Positions 35,451 to 45,771 of a stretch of DNA of 64,000 nt are shown here, in pieces. The position numbers were made by a program, and so were the translations under genes. This DNA comes from Urechis unicinctus (lineage: Eukaryota > Annelida > Polychaeta > Xenopneusta > Urechidae), in the NCBI GenBank assembly GCA_034190875.2, contig CM067358.1, positions 71,272,097-71,336,096 of the forward strand. The letters are read 5' to 3'. Below the pieces are notes generated by a model. That model was not told the origin of the DNA, did not search any database, and saw nothing but the letters and a program-made list of their open reading frames with translations. Each line of letters opens with the position of its first letter. Position 1 is the first letter of the stretch.

Positions 35451-35561
35451 TGAGACACAAACCAAAATTCAATAAAATACACAATGCCCTTACAAATACC
35501 AGTCCAAGCGAAGTTACCCACAAAGGACACGATCATCAGGAAATGCTGTTTAACTTAAGAT

Positions 35562-36725
35562 TCATCGAGCAGACCAGTCAGCACAAGAATGAAATGTTTG
35601 GTCATTTATCTTAAAGGCGCCTGCTTTTTCACATTTTCTAACTTGCTTCAATGGAAGGCTCCACAACCCTAGCAAGGCTTCCATGGCTTTCTCAGGCGGG
35701 CCATCCCTGTTTATGCATACCGGAGGGACCAGATTTATAGGAGGAATCTCTAAATTTAGTTGATGAATTCGTATGGCTGTAATTGTAAGTTCGTAATTAT
35801 GGGGTTGTTTTGGAAATGATGTCATCAGTACAAACTTGCTACCGCTCTTTGAGAACTTATCCATTGCTAGCATGGCGTCTTTAGTGAATAAATGCTGCAA
35901 TAAATATCTGGACAGAATCAAATGGTACGATTCATTCAAGTAGTCCGCTACAATATCACGGACATAGAATTTCCATGGATAGTTGGCATATTTTTCATTA
36001 TGATGAGTTATCAGATCGGGGACAATATCCCATCCTGTGTAGTCAACGTCACCCCGGGATTTCAGAAACCGACTCATCCAGGCCATATCTCCACATGGAA
36101 TATCTAACATCTTTACCCGAGTCAAACCTAGTTCCTTCTTGATCAGTGTGATAACGGTGTGCAAAGTCGCCATTGCTTCCTGGCTCCAATCAAGTGTAGA
36201 CCCAGGACCTGTAATGCAACATCAGAGGAGGTAATCTAACAAGGCTAACAAGTTGATGCTCTTACCGGAATTAAACAAAGTGCCCTCCCTGACATACCAT
36301 GTAGTATTTCGGCACAGGAACAATGACAAACCTGATGCAATTAACTGATGAGGCTCGTGCTGATCTCCTGGTCCCCATGCTTTTTTGTCAAACACCTCTT
36401 GGAATCCTGACTTTCTTTGTTCGCGAGTTTCTGATGATTCACCCAGAGGCTTGTAATATTCGGTCAATATATCTCCTGGTATTTTCCCGATGATATTTTG
36501 TGTAATGCAATTTCTGACATACCTGCCCGAAAATAATTTTGATATATTTTCTATTTCTATTTTTGGGGTCGGTTGATCGCCCGAATATTTAACGATCAAA
36601 CTGTGCTGTCGCCAGGTGTGAAAAAATACATATCCAGCGAAGAAACATACGACGCCCATGAGGATTTGTCTTTTCGATGTCCCACTCATATTGAGCCTGT
36701 TACACATATACATTGCTTTGCTCAT
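35562..36725 (-). CDS. Membrane-anchored SAM-dependent methyltransferase-like protein, intact
   Basis: Two exons, 36725-36332 and 36208-35562, with a 123-bp GT-AG intron (donor CAG|GTTTGT, acceptor TTACAG|GT). The joined exons total 1041 bp, giving 346 residues. A short hydrophobic stretch at about residues 22-36 (ILMGVVCFFAGYVFF) after a basic N-terminus suggests a type II membrane anchor. Exon 2 has the class I methyltransferase signature: motif I LDIPCGDMAWM binds S-adenosylmethionine, TGWDIVPDLI supplies the acidic residue of strand beta2, and LILSRYLLQHL matches the region around motif IV. Substrate unknown; a Golgi or secretory-pathway location is inference from topology. The start ATG 36725 is the first in frame. 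It is the only host-like gene in the window that reads intact. Confidence 0.78.
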
Positions 36726-37358
36726 TTACAATGCATGCACAGGAAGCATTCTTTTGCACCAACCGACATTTGGAATGGGCGTATCATGTAAATACTCAAT
36801 ATATACATGAGGTCGCCTCAGTTCAAATGTTGCTTGTACAAACGTATGGTTCTGTGTTAGTTCTACAGTAACACTTTCGTAGCGTAATTATTGGACTAGC
36901 TGGGGTTGTATGCTCAAACGAGCAGTTGGCTTTGTGTACAAGGGGCTACTATGATAATTCAGTCTTCGTCATTCACGACCAACTCCGAGCTGATCTTTGA
37001 ACATGTGTCTTCGCTTCACAATCAATAACTTATATTAAGATTTTGTCGAGCAATGTACAGAATAACATCTTAAAACAAATGGTTTGAAATTCAACAATGC
37101 GAAACTTGCTTGATCTGATCGGCAATGCGAATGCGCGCGACTTAGGTTAAAAATATGTTTAAAGAGGAAGCATCATTGGAAAAAGTTTTTGGTGTATGAA
37201 TCCGAATGATCACAAACCCTAGCGAAATCCAGTTTTCTGTGTTTGGTAAATGACATATTGAATGGCGCTACCACCAAGTCACCACCTAGGACGTTAGATA
37301 AAGGACATGCTCAGATTAACGAGCAGCGATCTGAAGTATTGCCATGAAGAATAGTTTT

Positions 37359-37556
37359 TGTAATGTTCTCACGTGGAAGAACCGAACGCGACACCGAGGT
37401 GTGCGCCTGCGCACGAGGTTGATAATAAACACTTCCGCCAGCCGGCATGGATGCCGAGAGGATACTTGCGATACTCCAAATGAAAATGTGTTCTGTATGT
37501 AATCCATTAAACGATATATAGCTACATCGATGTCTGTGTTGATGCGGGATATTTCA
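37359..37556 (+). repeat. 5' LTR of Gypsy 1
   Basis: Starts TGTAATGTTCTCACGTGG and ends GGGATATTTCA; 198 bp, matches 42013-42210 except for two bases near its 3' third. Confidence 0.97.
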
Positions 37557-37574
37557 TGGTGTCAGAAGAGAACC
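37557..37574 (+). promoter_or_regulatory. Primer-binding site of Gypsy 1
   Basis: TGGTGTCAGAAGAGAACC begins directly after the LTR. TGGTGTCAGAAG-type sites are usually complementary to a tRNA-Leu 3' end; this tRNA assignment is from memory. Confidence 0.7.
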
Positions 37575-37694
37575 CGATCTTCGCTGAAGTAAGCCGTTTT
37601 TATTCGTATTGACGTGTTTTGGACTCCGTCGACGAGCCCTGCCGCCCCAAGTGCGTTCGATTCCTTGTTCTCGTGGCGATCTACGAACTTTGTC

Positions 37695-38936
37695 ATGGCC
37701 GACTACAGCGCAGCCCCACTCCCGTCGATGGACTGGGACAGCTCCGACTTAGTTGATGGGTGGAAGGACTTCCAGCAACACTGCCAATTAATGTTTGGCG
37801 GCCCACTCAAGGAAAAATCAGAGGAGGAGAAGTGTCACTACCTGCTGTTGTGGGTTGGTAAGAAAGGTCGCGACATCCACAACGCATGGACAATGACGGA
37901 CGCCGAGAAAAAGCTGCTGAAGACTTACTACGATAGATTTGAAAAGTACGTAGAACCGAAGTCCAATACCATATTCGCGAGATACAAATTCCATCAGAAA
38001 GTCCAGGAGCCGGAGTCATTTGACCAGTTTGTCACCGAGCTGAAACTTCTTTCTAAAGGGTGCAGCTACACAAATGCAGACGAAATGATAAGAGACGCTA
38101 TCGTGTTTGGGGTGACGAACCCCAAGATCCGTGAAAAACTTATCAACGAAGGTTCCACACTGACCCTTGATAAGGCTGTGGAGATAGCTCATTCGAGTGA
38201 GCTGACCCAGGCTCAGCTAAAAACCATGTCCACCACACGCGGAGCTGAAGGCGGGAGCAACATCCACATGGTCAAGCGAGGCCAGAATCGTGGTCGCCAA
38301 CAAAACCACAGACGCAACAATGGCAGCAGCAATGGTGGCAATGGCGGAAACCGATACCGACAAGATACCGGCCAGAATCGACGCGAGAACCCGCCACAGA
38401 GGCTTGACAGTCGCTCCTCTGGCTCTTCGGGGAAACGGTGTGACAACTGTGGGTACGACCACAACAGAACTGGTGGAACATGCCCCGCACTGGGTCGTTC
38501 CTGTCACAAGTGTAAGAAAACAAACCATTTCTCAAAAATGTGTCGTCGCACACGTAAAGTGGATGTTGTCGAGTTCGAAAACAACCAAAACTACTACGAC
38601 GCGAATGGTGATCTATTCATCGAGTCTGTGACGTCAGACCGACGTGAGAACGAGGCATTTTGCAACGTGTTTGTGTCCGAGGCAAATCAGGACCTAGAAT
38701 TTAAGTTGGACACTGGTGCTCAAACCAATGTCATCCCGGTGGACATCTTCAACACGATAGGCCCAGATGCAGATCTTCAGCCGACGAATCGACATCTGTA
38801 TGGGTACGGAGGACAGCCACTTGATGTACGCGGGCGATGCCGACTTCGCTGCGCGTCCAAGTCAGCAACGCTAAACCTAGAGTTCTTTGTTGTCAACACC
38901 CAATCGCCACCAGTCCTTGGCGTCACTGCGTGCTAG
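37695..38936 (+). CDS. gag: Gag-protease of Gypsy 1
   Basis: From ATG 37695 (the first ATG in frame) to TAG 38934-38936, 413 residues. Gag forms the particle that packages element RNA. The N-terminal half is the helical retrotransposon Gag domain (KTYYDRFEKYVEP, FDQFVTELKLLSKGC). A basic Gly/Asn/Arg-rich linker follows, then two zinc knuckles (CDNCGYDH and CHKCKKTNHFSKMC, the latter C-x2-C-x4-H-x4-C). The aspartic protease follows with the catalytic LDTGA triad and a VLGV strand at its end. The TAG falls directly after the protease fold, in frame with pol. Confidence 0.93.
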   Translation: MADYSAAPLPSMDWDSSDLVDGWKDFQQHCQLMFGGPLKEKSEEEKCHYLLLWVGKKGRDIHNAWTMTDAEKKLLKTYYDRFEKYVEPKSNTIFARYKFHQKVQEPESFDQFVTELKLLSKGCSYTNADEMIRDAIVFGVTNPKIREKLINEGSTLTLDKAVEIAHSSELTQAQLKTMSTTRGAEGGSNIHMVKRGQNRGRQQNHRRNNGSSNGGNGGNRYRQDTGQNRRENPPQRLDSRSSGSSGKRCDNCGYDHNRTGGTCPALGRSCHKCKKTNHFSKMCRRTRKVDVVEFENNQNYYDANGDLFIESVTSDRRENEAFCNVFVSEANQDLEFKLDTGAQTNVIPVDIFNTIGPDADLQPTNRHLYGYGGQPLDVRGRCRLRCASKSATLNLEFFVVNTQSPPVLGVTAC

Positions 38937-41711
38937 GACCTCAAGCTCATCAAGGTCATCATGTCCATCGACAACAAGCCACAGGCACCACAGTCAGTCA
39001 GCCAGCAGAACCTGATAGACCAGATCAACCAGGAGTTTGGAGATGTCTTCGACGGCATCGGACTCCTCCCGGGCCAGCATACCTTCATGCTAGATCCAGA
39101 CGTGACACCAGTCATCCATCCACCACGCAGAGTACCAGTCGCTCTCCGTGACCGACTGAAGGCAGAGCTAGACAGGCTGGAGGCTGCTGGGATCATTGTG
39201 AAGGTGACTGAGCCCACTGATTGGGTAAACTCTCTGGTAATAGTTGAGAAACCCAGCACAGGAAAGCTTCGTGTGTGCCTGGATCCACGAGACCTGAACC
39301 GAGCCATCAAACGCGAGCACTACCCCATGAGGACACTCGATGAGATAATGCCGAGACTCGCAGGAGCTAAATATTTCTCGACCCTTGATGCCAGATCAGG
39401 CTATTGGAACATCAAGTTGTCGCCAGAAAGTTCGAAGATGACAACATTCAACTCGTTCCTTGGGAGATATCGTTTCACGCGGCTTCCGTTTGGTGTACTG
39501 TCTGCGCAGGACATTTTTCAAATGAAGATGGAAGAGACAATCGAAGGTCTCGAAAACGTCGCCACAATCAGTGATGATACGATTGTGTGGGGAACCACGG
39601 CCAAGAAGCACGACGCCAACCTGCTCGCTGTCATACGCAGGTTCAAGGAGCGCGGAGTCAAGCTCAACCGTGACAAATGCACGTTCAAATCTCAGGAGGT
39701 GACATACTTCGGACACCTGCTGACTGCCAATGGCCTAAAACCGGACCCCAGGAAAGTGAAGGCCATCCACAACATGAAGTGTCCCAAAGACCATGCGGAG
39801 CTGGAAACCATACTCGGAATGGTCAACTACCTTGCCAGGTTTGCACCAAATCTCTCCGACCTCACCGCTCCTCTCCGCGACTTGTTGAAAGCACCTGATT
39901 TCACCTGGGACACAAGTCACGACCGCGCCTTCATTGAGATGAAAGAAGTCATCACCCGAGAGCCAGGCCCGGTGCTTGCATTCTTTGATGAAAAGAAGGA
40001 CACGACTCTCCAAGTAGATGCCTCACAGCGAGGTCTTGGAGCGACAATCATGCAAGACGGCAAACCGGTGGAATACGCTTCAAAATCTCTCAACACGACA
40101 GAGCAGAAGTATGCCCAAATTGAAAAAGAGATGTATGCCATCGTGTTTGGGTGCAAGCGGTTCCACCAGTACCTCTATGGACGACACACCACCATAGAGA
40201 GCGACCACAAGCCGCTTGAGACGATTATGAGGAAACCTCTCGCCGTAGCACCAGCCCGAGTACAACGAATGATGCTGGCACTGCAGAAGTATGACATAAA
40301 GGTTGTCCACAAGCCAGGGAAGCAGATCCCCGTCGCTGACACGCTGTCCAGAAACTTCCTTAATGTGAATGACTGTGCAGATGACCTTGACCTTCAGGTC
40401 CACTCTGTCGTTGACAACCTACCTGTGTCCAACAAGAAGCTGCAAGAGCTACGAGCTGCAACATCCAACGACCCTCAGCTGGTTATGTTGAGGCAGACTA
40501 TCTTGGATGGTTGGCCTGAGGAGAAGCGCGACTGTCCGAAAGTCATACATGAATTCTGGATTGTCCGCGATGAACTCTCAGTTAACGATGGAATAATCTT
40601 CCGTGGCGACAGATTCATTGTACCAAAACTCCTCAGACCAGATATACTAAAACTGGTCCACCAAGGGCACATGGGCATGGAACTATGCAAGCGACGCGCC
40701 CGAGACATCATGTACTGGCCAAGCATGAATGGACAAATTGAGGACATGTGCGCTAAATGTCCAGTATGCCTGGAGACCAGGAGAGCAAACCAAAAGGAAC
40801 CCATGATTCCTCACGAGGTGCCATCGAGAGCATGGCAGAATGTCGCCTCTGACCTCTTCCAGTGGGACAGCGGGAACTACTTGCTAATCACTGATTACTA
40901 CAGCAAGTACATGGAGTTGGAGCGTCTGCAAAACACCACCAGTGCAACAGTCATCCGAAAAACTAAAGGAATTTTTGCACGACACGCCATTCCGGAGAAA
41001 GTGGTCAGCGACAATGGACCGCAATACTCGTCGTGTGAGTTTGCAGATTTTGCAAAGGACTGGGGGTTCTGCCACATCACCTTAAGTCCCAGATACCCTC
41101 AGGCAAACGGTCTGGTCGAGCGCAATGTCCAGACCATGAAAAGAATCCTTGAAAAGGCAAAAAGGGACCAACGAGACCCATACTTGGGCATCTTGGAATA
41201 TCGGAACACCCCAGTTGGTAACATTGCTTCACCAGCACAGCTACTAATGAGCAGAAGACTCAGATCCGTACTCCCCAACACAGCACAACAACTTGCATCA
41301 AAAGTTGTTGACGGATCGAAGGCCCGCGACGGGCTAAAAGTCAGACAACAACAGCAGAAGAAATTCTTCGACCGCTCAGCAAAGCCCATGGCAGCCCTGC
41401 ACTTAGGAGAAAATGTCAGGCTGAGACAGCCAGATGGGTTTTGGAGACCTGCCATTGTCACCAAACCAGCAGGAACACCTCGATCATACAACATACAGAC
41501 CGAGGACGGTACGGACTATCGAAGAAATCGGCGTGACTTGCATCAGCCTAGTGGAGCATCAGATGTGACTGAGCCGACCACCTCCACACCAAGCAGCGCC
41601 ACACCTGCTGCTGAAAAGCTTGCAACACCAACAGTGAGCCCCCCGAGCACACCAACACCAGTACGTCGCTCCGGGCGCACAGGCAAGCCTAGGGATATAC
41701 TCGACCTATAG
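38937..41711 (+). CDS. pol: Pol of Gypsy 1: RT, RNase H, integrase
   Basis: In the same frame as gag-protease after one TAG; the first ATG is at 38961, giving 916 residues. Numbered from that ATG: RT with Asp143 in FSTLDARSG, RLPFGV near 175, and the catalytic ISDD at 203-206 (the family usually has YxDD or VDD). RNase H has QVDAS (Asp353), EKEMYAI (about 389) and SDHKPLE (Asp414). Integrase has an HQGH...CAKCPVC zinc-binding region (567-603) and a DD35E triad at Asp631, Asp684 and Glu720. A Pro/Thr-rich tail ends in RRSGRTGKP. The domain set is complete for copying and inserting the element. No other break is visible. Confidence 0.93.
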   Translation, partial: DLKLIKVIMSIDNKPQAPQSVSQQNLIDQINQEFGDVFDGIGLLPGQHTFMLDPDVTPVIHPPRRVPVALRDRLKAELDRLEAAGIIVKVTEPTDWVNSLVIVEKPSTGKLRVCLDPRDLNRAIKREHYPMRTLDEIMPRLAGAKYFSTLDARSGYWNIKLSPESSKMTTFNSFLGRYRFTRLPFGVLSAQDIFQMKMEETIEGLENVATISDDTIVWGTTAKKHDANLLAVIRRFKERGVKLNRDKCTFKSQEVTYFGHLLTANGLKPDPRKVKAIHNMKCPKDHAELETILGMVNYLARFAPNLSDLTAPLRDLLKAPDFTWDTSHDRAFIEMKEVITREPGPVLAFFDEKKDTTLQVDASQRGLGATIMQDGKPVEYASKSLNTTEQKYAQIEKEMYAIVFGCKRFHQYLYGRHTTIESDHKPLETIMRKPLAVAPARVQRMMLALQKYDIKVVHKPGKQIPVADTLSRNFLNVNDCADDLDLQVHSVVDNLPVSNKKLQELRAATSNDPQLVMLRQTILDGWPEEKRDCPKVIHEFWIVRDELSVNDGIIFRGDRFIVPKLLRPDILKLVHQGHMGMELCKRRARDIMYWPSMNGQIEDMCAKCPVCLETRRANQKEPMIPHEVPSRAWQNVASDLFQWDSGNYLLITDYYSKYMELERLQNTTSATVIRKTKGIFARHAIPEKVVSDNGPQYSSCEFADFAKDWGFCHITLSPRYPQANGLVERNVQTMKRILEKAKRDQRDPYLGILEYRNTPVGNIASPAQLLMSRRLRSVLPNTAQQLASKVVDGSKARDGLKVRQQQQKKFFDRSAKPMAALHLGENVRLRQPDGFWRPAIVTKPAGTPRSYNIQTEDGTDYRRNRRDLHQPSGASDVTEPTTSTPSSATPAAEKLATPTVSPPSTPTPVRRSGRTGKPRDILDL

Positions 41712-42001
41712 ACCATCATGTTGAGTATCATGCTCAACACTTAACGTTGACGCATATGCCAGATGCATGTGACGAGCCATAATAATGCTCTGCATCAGGC
41801 GAAGGGCTCCAGGAGTCGACCCTGCCCCTTGTGAATGTTCTATAATCATGCACATGTTATCATTGTAGTTGATTAAGTACTAGATATTAATATCAGTGTT
41901 ATTGTCAAATTATACCTGAGTGACTTGCATAGTATATAGAGTTGTTGCACATCAGAGTATCTAAAAGTTAACCTCCCACCAGACGGACTCTCACAATTCA
42001 T

Positions 42002-42012
42002 AAGAAGGGAGA
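42002..42012 (+). promoter_or_regulatory. Polypurine tract of Gypsy 1
   Basis: AAGAAGGGAGA directly before the 3' LTR, the expected plus-strand primer. Confidence 0.8.
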
Positions 42013-42210
42013 TGTAATGTTCTCACGTGGAAGAACCGAACGCGACACCGAGGTGTGCGCCTGCGCACGAGGTTGATAATAAACACTTCCGCCAGCCGGC
42101 ATGGATGCCGAGAGGATACTTGCGATACTCCAAATGAAAATGTGTTCTGTATGTAATCTTTTAAACGATATATAGCTACATCGATGTCTGTGTTGATGCG
42201 GGATATTTCA
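42013..42210 (+). repeat. 3' LTR of Gypsy 1
   Basis: 198 bp, two differences from the 5' LTR; followed by the second GTTTT duplication. Confidence 0.97.
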
Positions 42211-42377
42211 GTTTTTATTTTCACAGTCCGAGACGGCCAATATATGTGACAACCTGTGCCAGGGTAAAATATCTTACATCGGGTACAGACGATGCAACCT
42301 GTTCTGTCAAGATTTGGATGGCTGCAGTCTGTATGGATGGGATGAAAAACGGCAAAGGCCTCTTCATGCAAAAACAT

Positions 42378-42505
42378 TAATGCTAAACACTAGTTGGTCG
42401 GAATCGCATGGTCCATGTTTACTCTGCAATAGGACGTTACTAATGAAGATACTTAGTGACACATTAAGACGAATCATACGCCGCTGTATTAAAGCCATAC
42501 CTGGG
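42378..42505. repeat. 128-bp insertion specific to the right arm
   Basis: Lies between sequences that adjoin each other in the left arm (near 30060). No terminal repeats or family recognised; it could equally be a deletion in the left arm. Confidence 0.6.
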
Positions 42506-44363
42506 TTGGGTTGGGTCGGAACTTGGCATTACGTGGAACAAGTCTAAATGACACCGGATGTTAACACAGGGTGGTAGACCTAAAAACAAGAACGACAAAG
42601 CTACCATCAACTCGTGTTATTCCATTTGAGCATTCAGTTCTATTTGATGCAGAGTAACTAAACGACAATCGGACAGCAAACGACATGTACTCTAAGCAAC
42701 TATAGACAGAGCTTACCTTCAGCGTAGGGGGTCAAATGGATTAGGAAATAACAGGTTATTCAAGTGTTTGTTCGTGAGCTTCGACATCAACTATGTCACT
42801 GGGCTTGCCAACTTTGCATGTGGCCTGTGGCGCCGTATGGAGAGCACCCGGAGTTATATTCATTTTGATTAGTGCACTTGGGCGGAAATAATTGCATTAT
42901 AGTTGGGTAATGATGGCGTACAATGAACATGCGTGGTTACTCGTGCCAAGATCAACTGAAAGAGGAGATGGTATTAAAATAATGCCTTGGTAACGCTGGA
43001 AGTGTAACCGGGCAATGAGGGAGACAAACCATGCACACAATCGAATATCCAGTGCTGCAAACAACCTGGCATATTAGTCATGTTTCATAATTTTATGTCC
43101 GAATAATAATTATGATTTGTCACCACAAGACAAAAGCAAACTTCTGCAATTTGAATGAACTACAAAGATTTGAACTAATACATAAGCCGTTTGTGTCAAC
43201 CGATACCAAAATAACAGGAAGTGCAAAGAAGCTTATTCTACAGTTCGCATGTGGAATTATGGCCTAGACTGCAGACTAACGGCGAACTTTACGGATAATG
43301 TTTGTGCATATTCTTTGTGCCAAAACGACAGTTTTACCCATAGGTTCATTAGGCCATATAATCGATCGTATTTTACATGTTGTGGCTTACCTTTCAAGAG
43401 TATCGTAATTTGCATCATTACACCGATATGTGATCATTGTTGCATCATTACGCCGATATGTGATCATCTATTCTTTCATCAGTAGGAAATGTTTTCGCGC
43501 TATGATTCGAATAAAGTAGGGGTTGTATATATTTGCTAATTTCTGCTTACTTATAAGTCTAATATTTGTTGATATGAAACAAACAGATAAATAAACATAG
43601 CAAGAGCTCCCTAACTACGGAATTATAATTGACCAGCCTTGTCGTATTGTTTTTATATTATTTCAAATGTATTGACATCTGACCGGCAGCATTGTAATAT
43701 TATTTCAAGCAGTTTGAGGCTCATAAACTATATATGCTATTACCCACTTATGTTACTTGAATTGAAAATATGATTGACTGATGTACATCAACATATAACA
43801 GACAGCATTCTTTGCTAATAACAGTTAATTTCTGAACCATACCTGATCAATATTCAGGATGCCCATCAGACTATTGATGGCAACAAAAAGCAAAGACCTT
43901 AAATTCAAAACATGGGTGCACATGCTTTGACGCGTACATTTCGCGGAATGTGATTTTATGACAACATCCACATGGCATGCTATATCGGGATTGTTGACCT
44001 ATCACGTGGTCTACGTAAACATCGTACAGTCTTTCCTGTTCCATAATACTGATGCTGCGAGTACTGTTTCCGGTCATGACAATGAGAGAATGCCATTAAA
44101 CCCAAGTATCTGCGTTTTCCGCAGGTACACCAAAAAAATTGCTTGTTACATATAGCTGACGACATTGCCACAGGGAAAGTGTAGACGTTATCATAGTGGA
44201 ATAGTTCAATCGTGTGGATGCAAAATAGTCCTCCCTCTAAACCACAAAATATTCACAGAGTTACAGTAATGCGTTTCGACCTATAACAGCTCTGTGCTAT
44301 CCAAATGCTCCGAACACTTCCAGTGCTCGACTTGACTTTGTTGTAAGTTCTACTTACTGGTTC
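42506..44363. other. Right-arm sequence without supported genes
   Basis: Mirror of 28175-30050. Short frames only, all matched by the same frames in the left arm and without motifs. Confidence 0.5.
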
Positions 44364-44504
44364 TGTGGTGTGCTAGTGTACTTTTTAAAAGACACTATCT
44401 TGTTTAGGACGTGACTGGCTTGTCGTTGAATATACGTTTCTTGTTCAAGTTATGTTGTGTTGTGAGTTGCTGTTTCAAACACTCAGACGGATCAAAACAT
44501 TACA
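44364..44504 (+). repeat. 5' LTR of Gypsy 2
   Basis: Starts TGTGGTGTGCTAGTG, ends AACATTACA. The following TATTTTGGCGACGAGGA is in the position of a primer-binding site; tRNA not assigned. Confidence 0.93.
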
Positions 44505-44721
44505 TATTTTGGCGACGAGGATTAACAGGATGTTGTACACATCGAGGGTCAAACATTGACTGTGTATATTTACTGTTTCGTGTGTATATTGTGCATCGAA
44601 GCAGTACCCTGCGTCAGACCGCAAATATCGCCCGCAAAAAACTGCATTGTCATTGTGTCTGCCCGGAGTTTTGTACCCACTGGCGTTTGTATATTTGTGT
44701 TTTGTGCAATAACCTGTAACA

Positions 44722-45769
44722 ATGTCTCAGTTATTTGGAACTGTCAAAGAATTTGAAAAGGAACATGAAAATTGGGACAATTATTGTGAAAGATTGGAAT
44801 TTTATTTTGCTGCAAATGACATCGCGGACGCCGGTAAGAAACGAGCAATTTTCAGTTGTTGGGGCTAATTACAAGTCATTCGTGATTTGCTCCAACCACA
44901 CAAGCCCAGTGACAAATCGTATGACGACATCAAGAAACTGTTGAAAACACATTATGATCCAACACCCTCTGTTACTTTGTTGAGGTACAGATTCAATACA
45001 GCCACACAAAAACCTGGACAAACTATAGCTGATTTTGTAGCTAACCTTCGCCACTTATCACAAGACTGTGATTACGGAGAGAAATTAGACGAAATGCTCA
45101 GAGATCGTCTAGTATGTGGCATCAAGGATGAGCGTATTCAACGACGACTTTTTGCAGAAACTGCCCTCACATTCAAAAAAGCTTATGAAATTACTACCGC
45201 TATGGATGCCGCACACAGGCACACAGCTGACATCAAGGGAGTTTCTACAAATACAGCCGCAGTCCACCAACTGTCAAAGCATCACAAAAAAAACCACACA
45301 ACGACCTTGTTACCGGTGTTTAGGTAATCACCACCACGACACATGTCCTTTTAAAGACGCGGAATGCCACTTCTGTAAAAAAAGTGGACACATTTCCAAA
45401 GCTTGCAAAGCGAAACAGCGAGCAGCACCAAACAAAGCAAACACATCAACTAGGTCAAAGTCTTCTGCACCTTGGAAAAATTACCAGAAAACAACAAAAG
45501 TCCATAAGACCAACTTTGTAGAGGAAGAGGAGTCAGCACCTCCTAGTGCATGTAGTGAACAGAGTGATACAAAATTGTACAACATGTTTTCAGTTCGTTC
45601 AAACGATCGCCCAATTACAGTTGACTTACTGTTTGATGGACACCAAACTACCATGGAAATTGACACAGGAGCCTCAGTGAGTGTCATTTCTGAACAGACT
45701 TACAACTCACTTTTCAATGTCAAACCAGAGATATATCCCTGTGCAGACAGACTTAGAAGGGTCGTATAA
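44722..45769 (+). pseudogene. gag: Gag-protease of Gypsy 2, frameshifted
   Basis: Starts with ATG 44722 (MSQLFGTVKEFEKEHENW). Two nearby compensating shifts at about 44850-44880 disturb the Gag domain. A further shift lies at an A8 run near 45290, before the zinc knuckles (CYRCLGNHHHDTC, CHFCKKSGHISKAC). The protease carries IDTGASVSV, but its C-terminal part is missing or shifted before 45769. The protein would not be made as one chain. Confidence 0.85.
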
Positions 45770-45771
45770 AT

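Larger units (their letters stand above)
37359..42210 (+). mobile_element. Ty3/Gypsy LTR retrotransposon 1, nearly intact (4852 bp)
   Basis: Two 198-bp LTRs with TG...CA ends and only two differences, a 5-bp target-site duplication GTTTT (37354-37358 and 42211-42215), a primer-binding site, a polypurine tract and open gag-protease and pol frames. Order protease-RT-RNaseH-integrase defines Ty3/Gypsy. The left arm has the empty site with a single GTTTT at the matching position, so the element came after the palindrome, or is polymorphic between haplotypes. The single TAG between protease and RT is the only visible defect. Confidence 0.97.

Noticed and set aside
38217..38528. Minus-strand open frames over the Gypsy 1 gag region
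   Set aside because: Shadows of the gag frame; no motifs.
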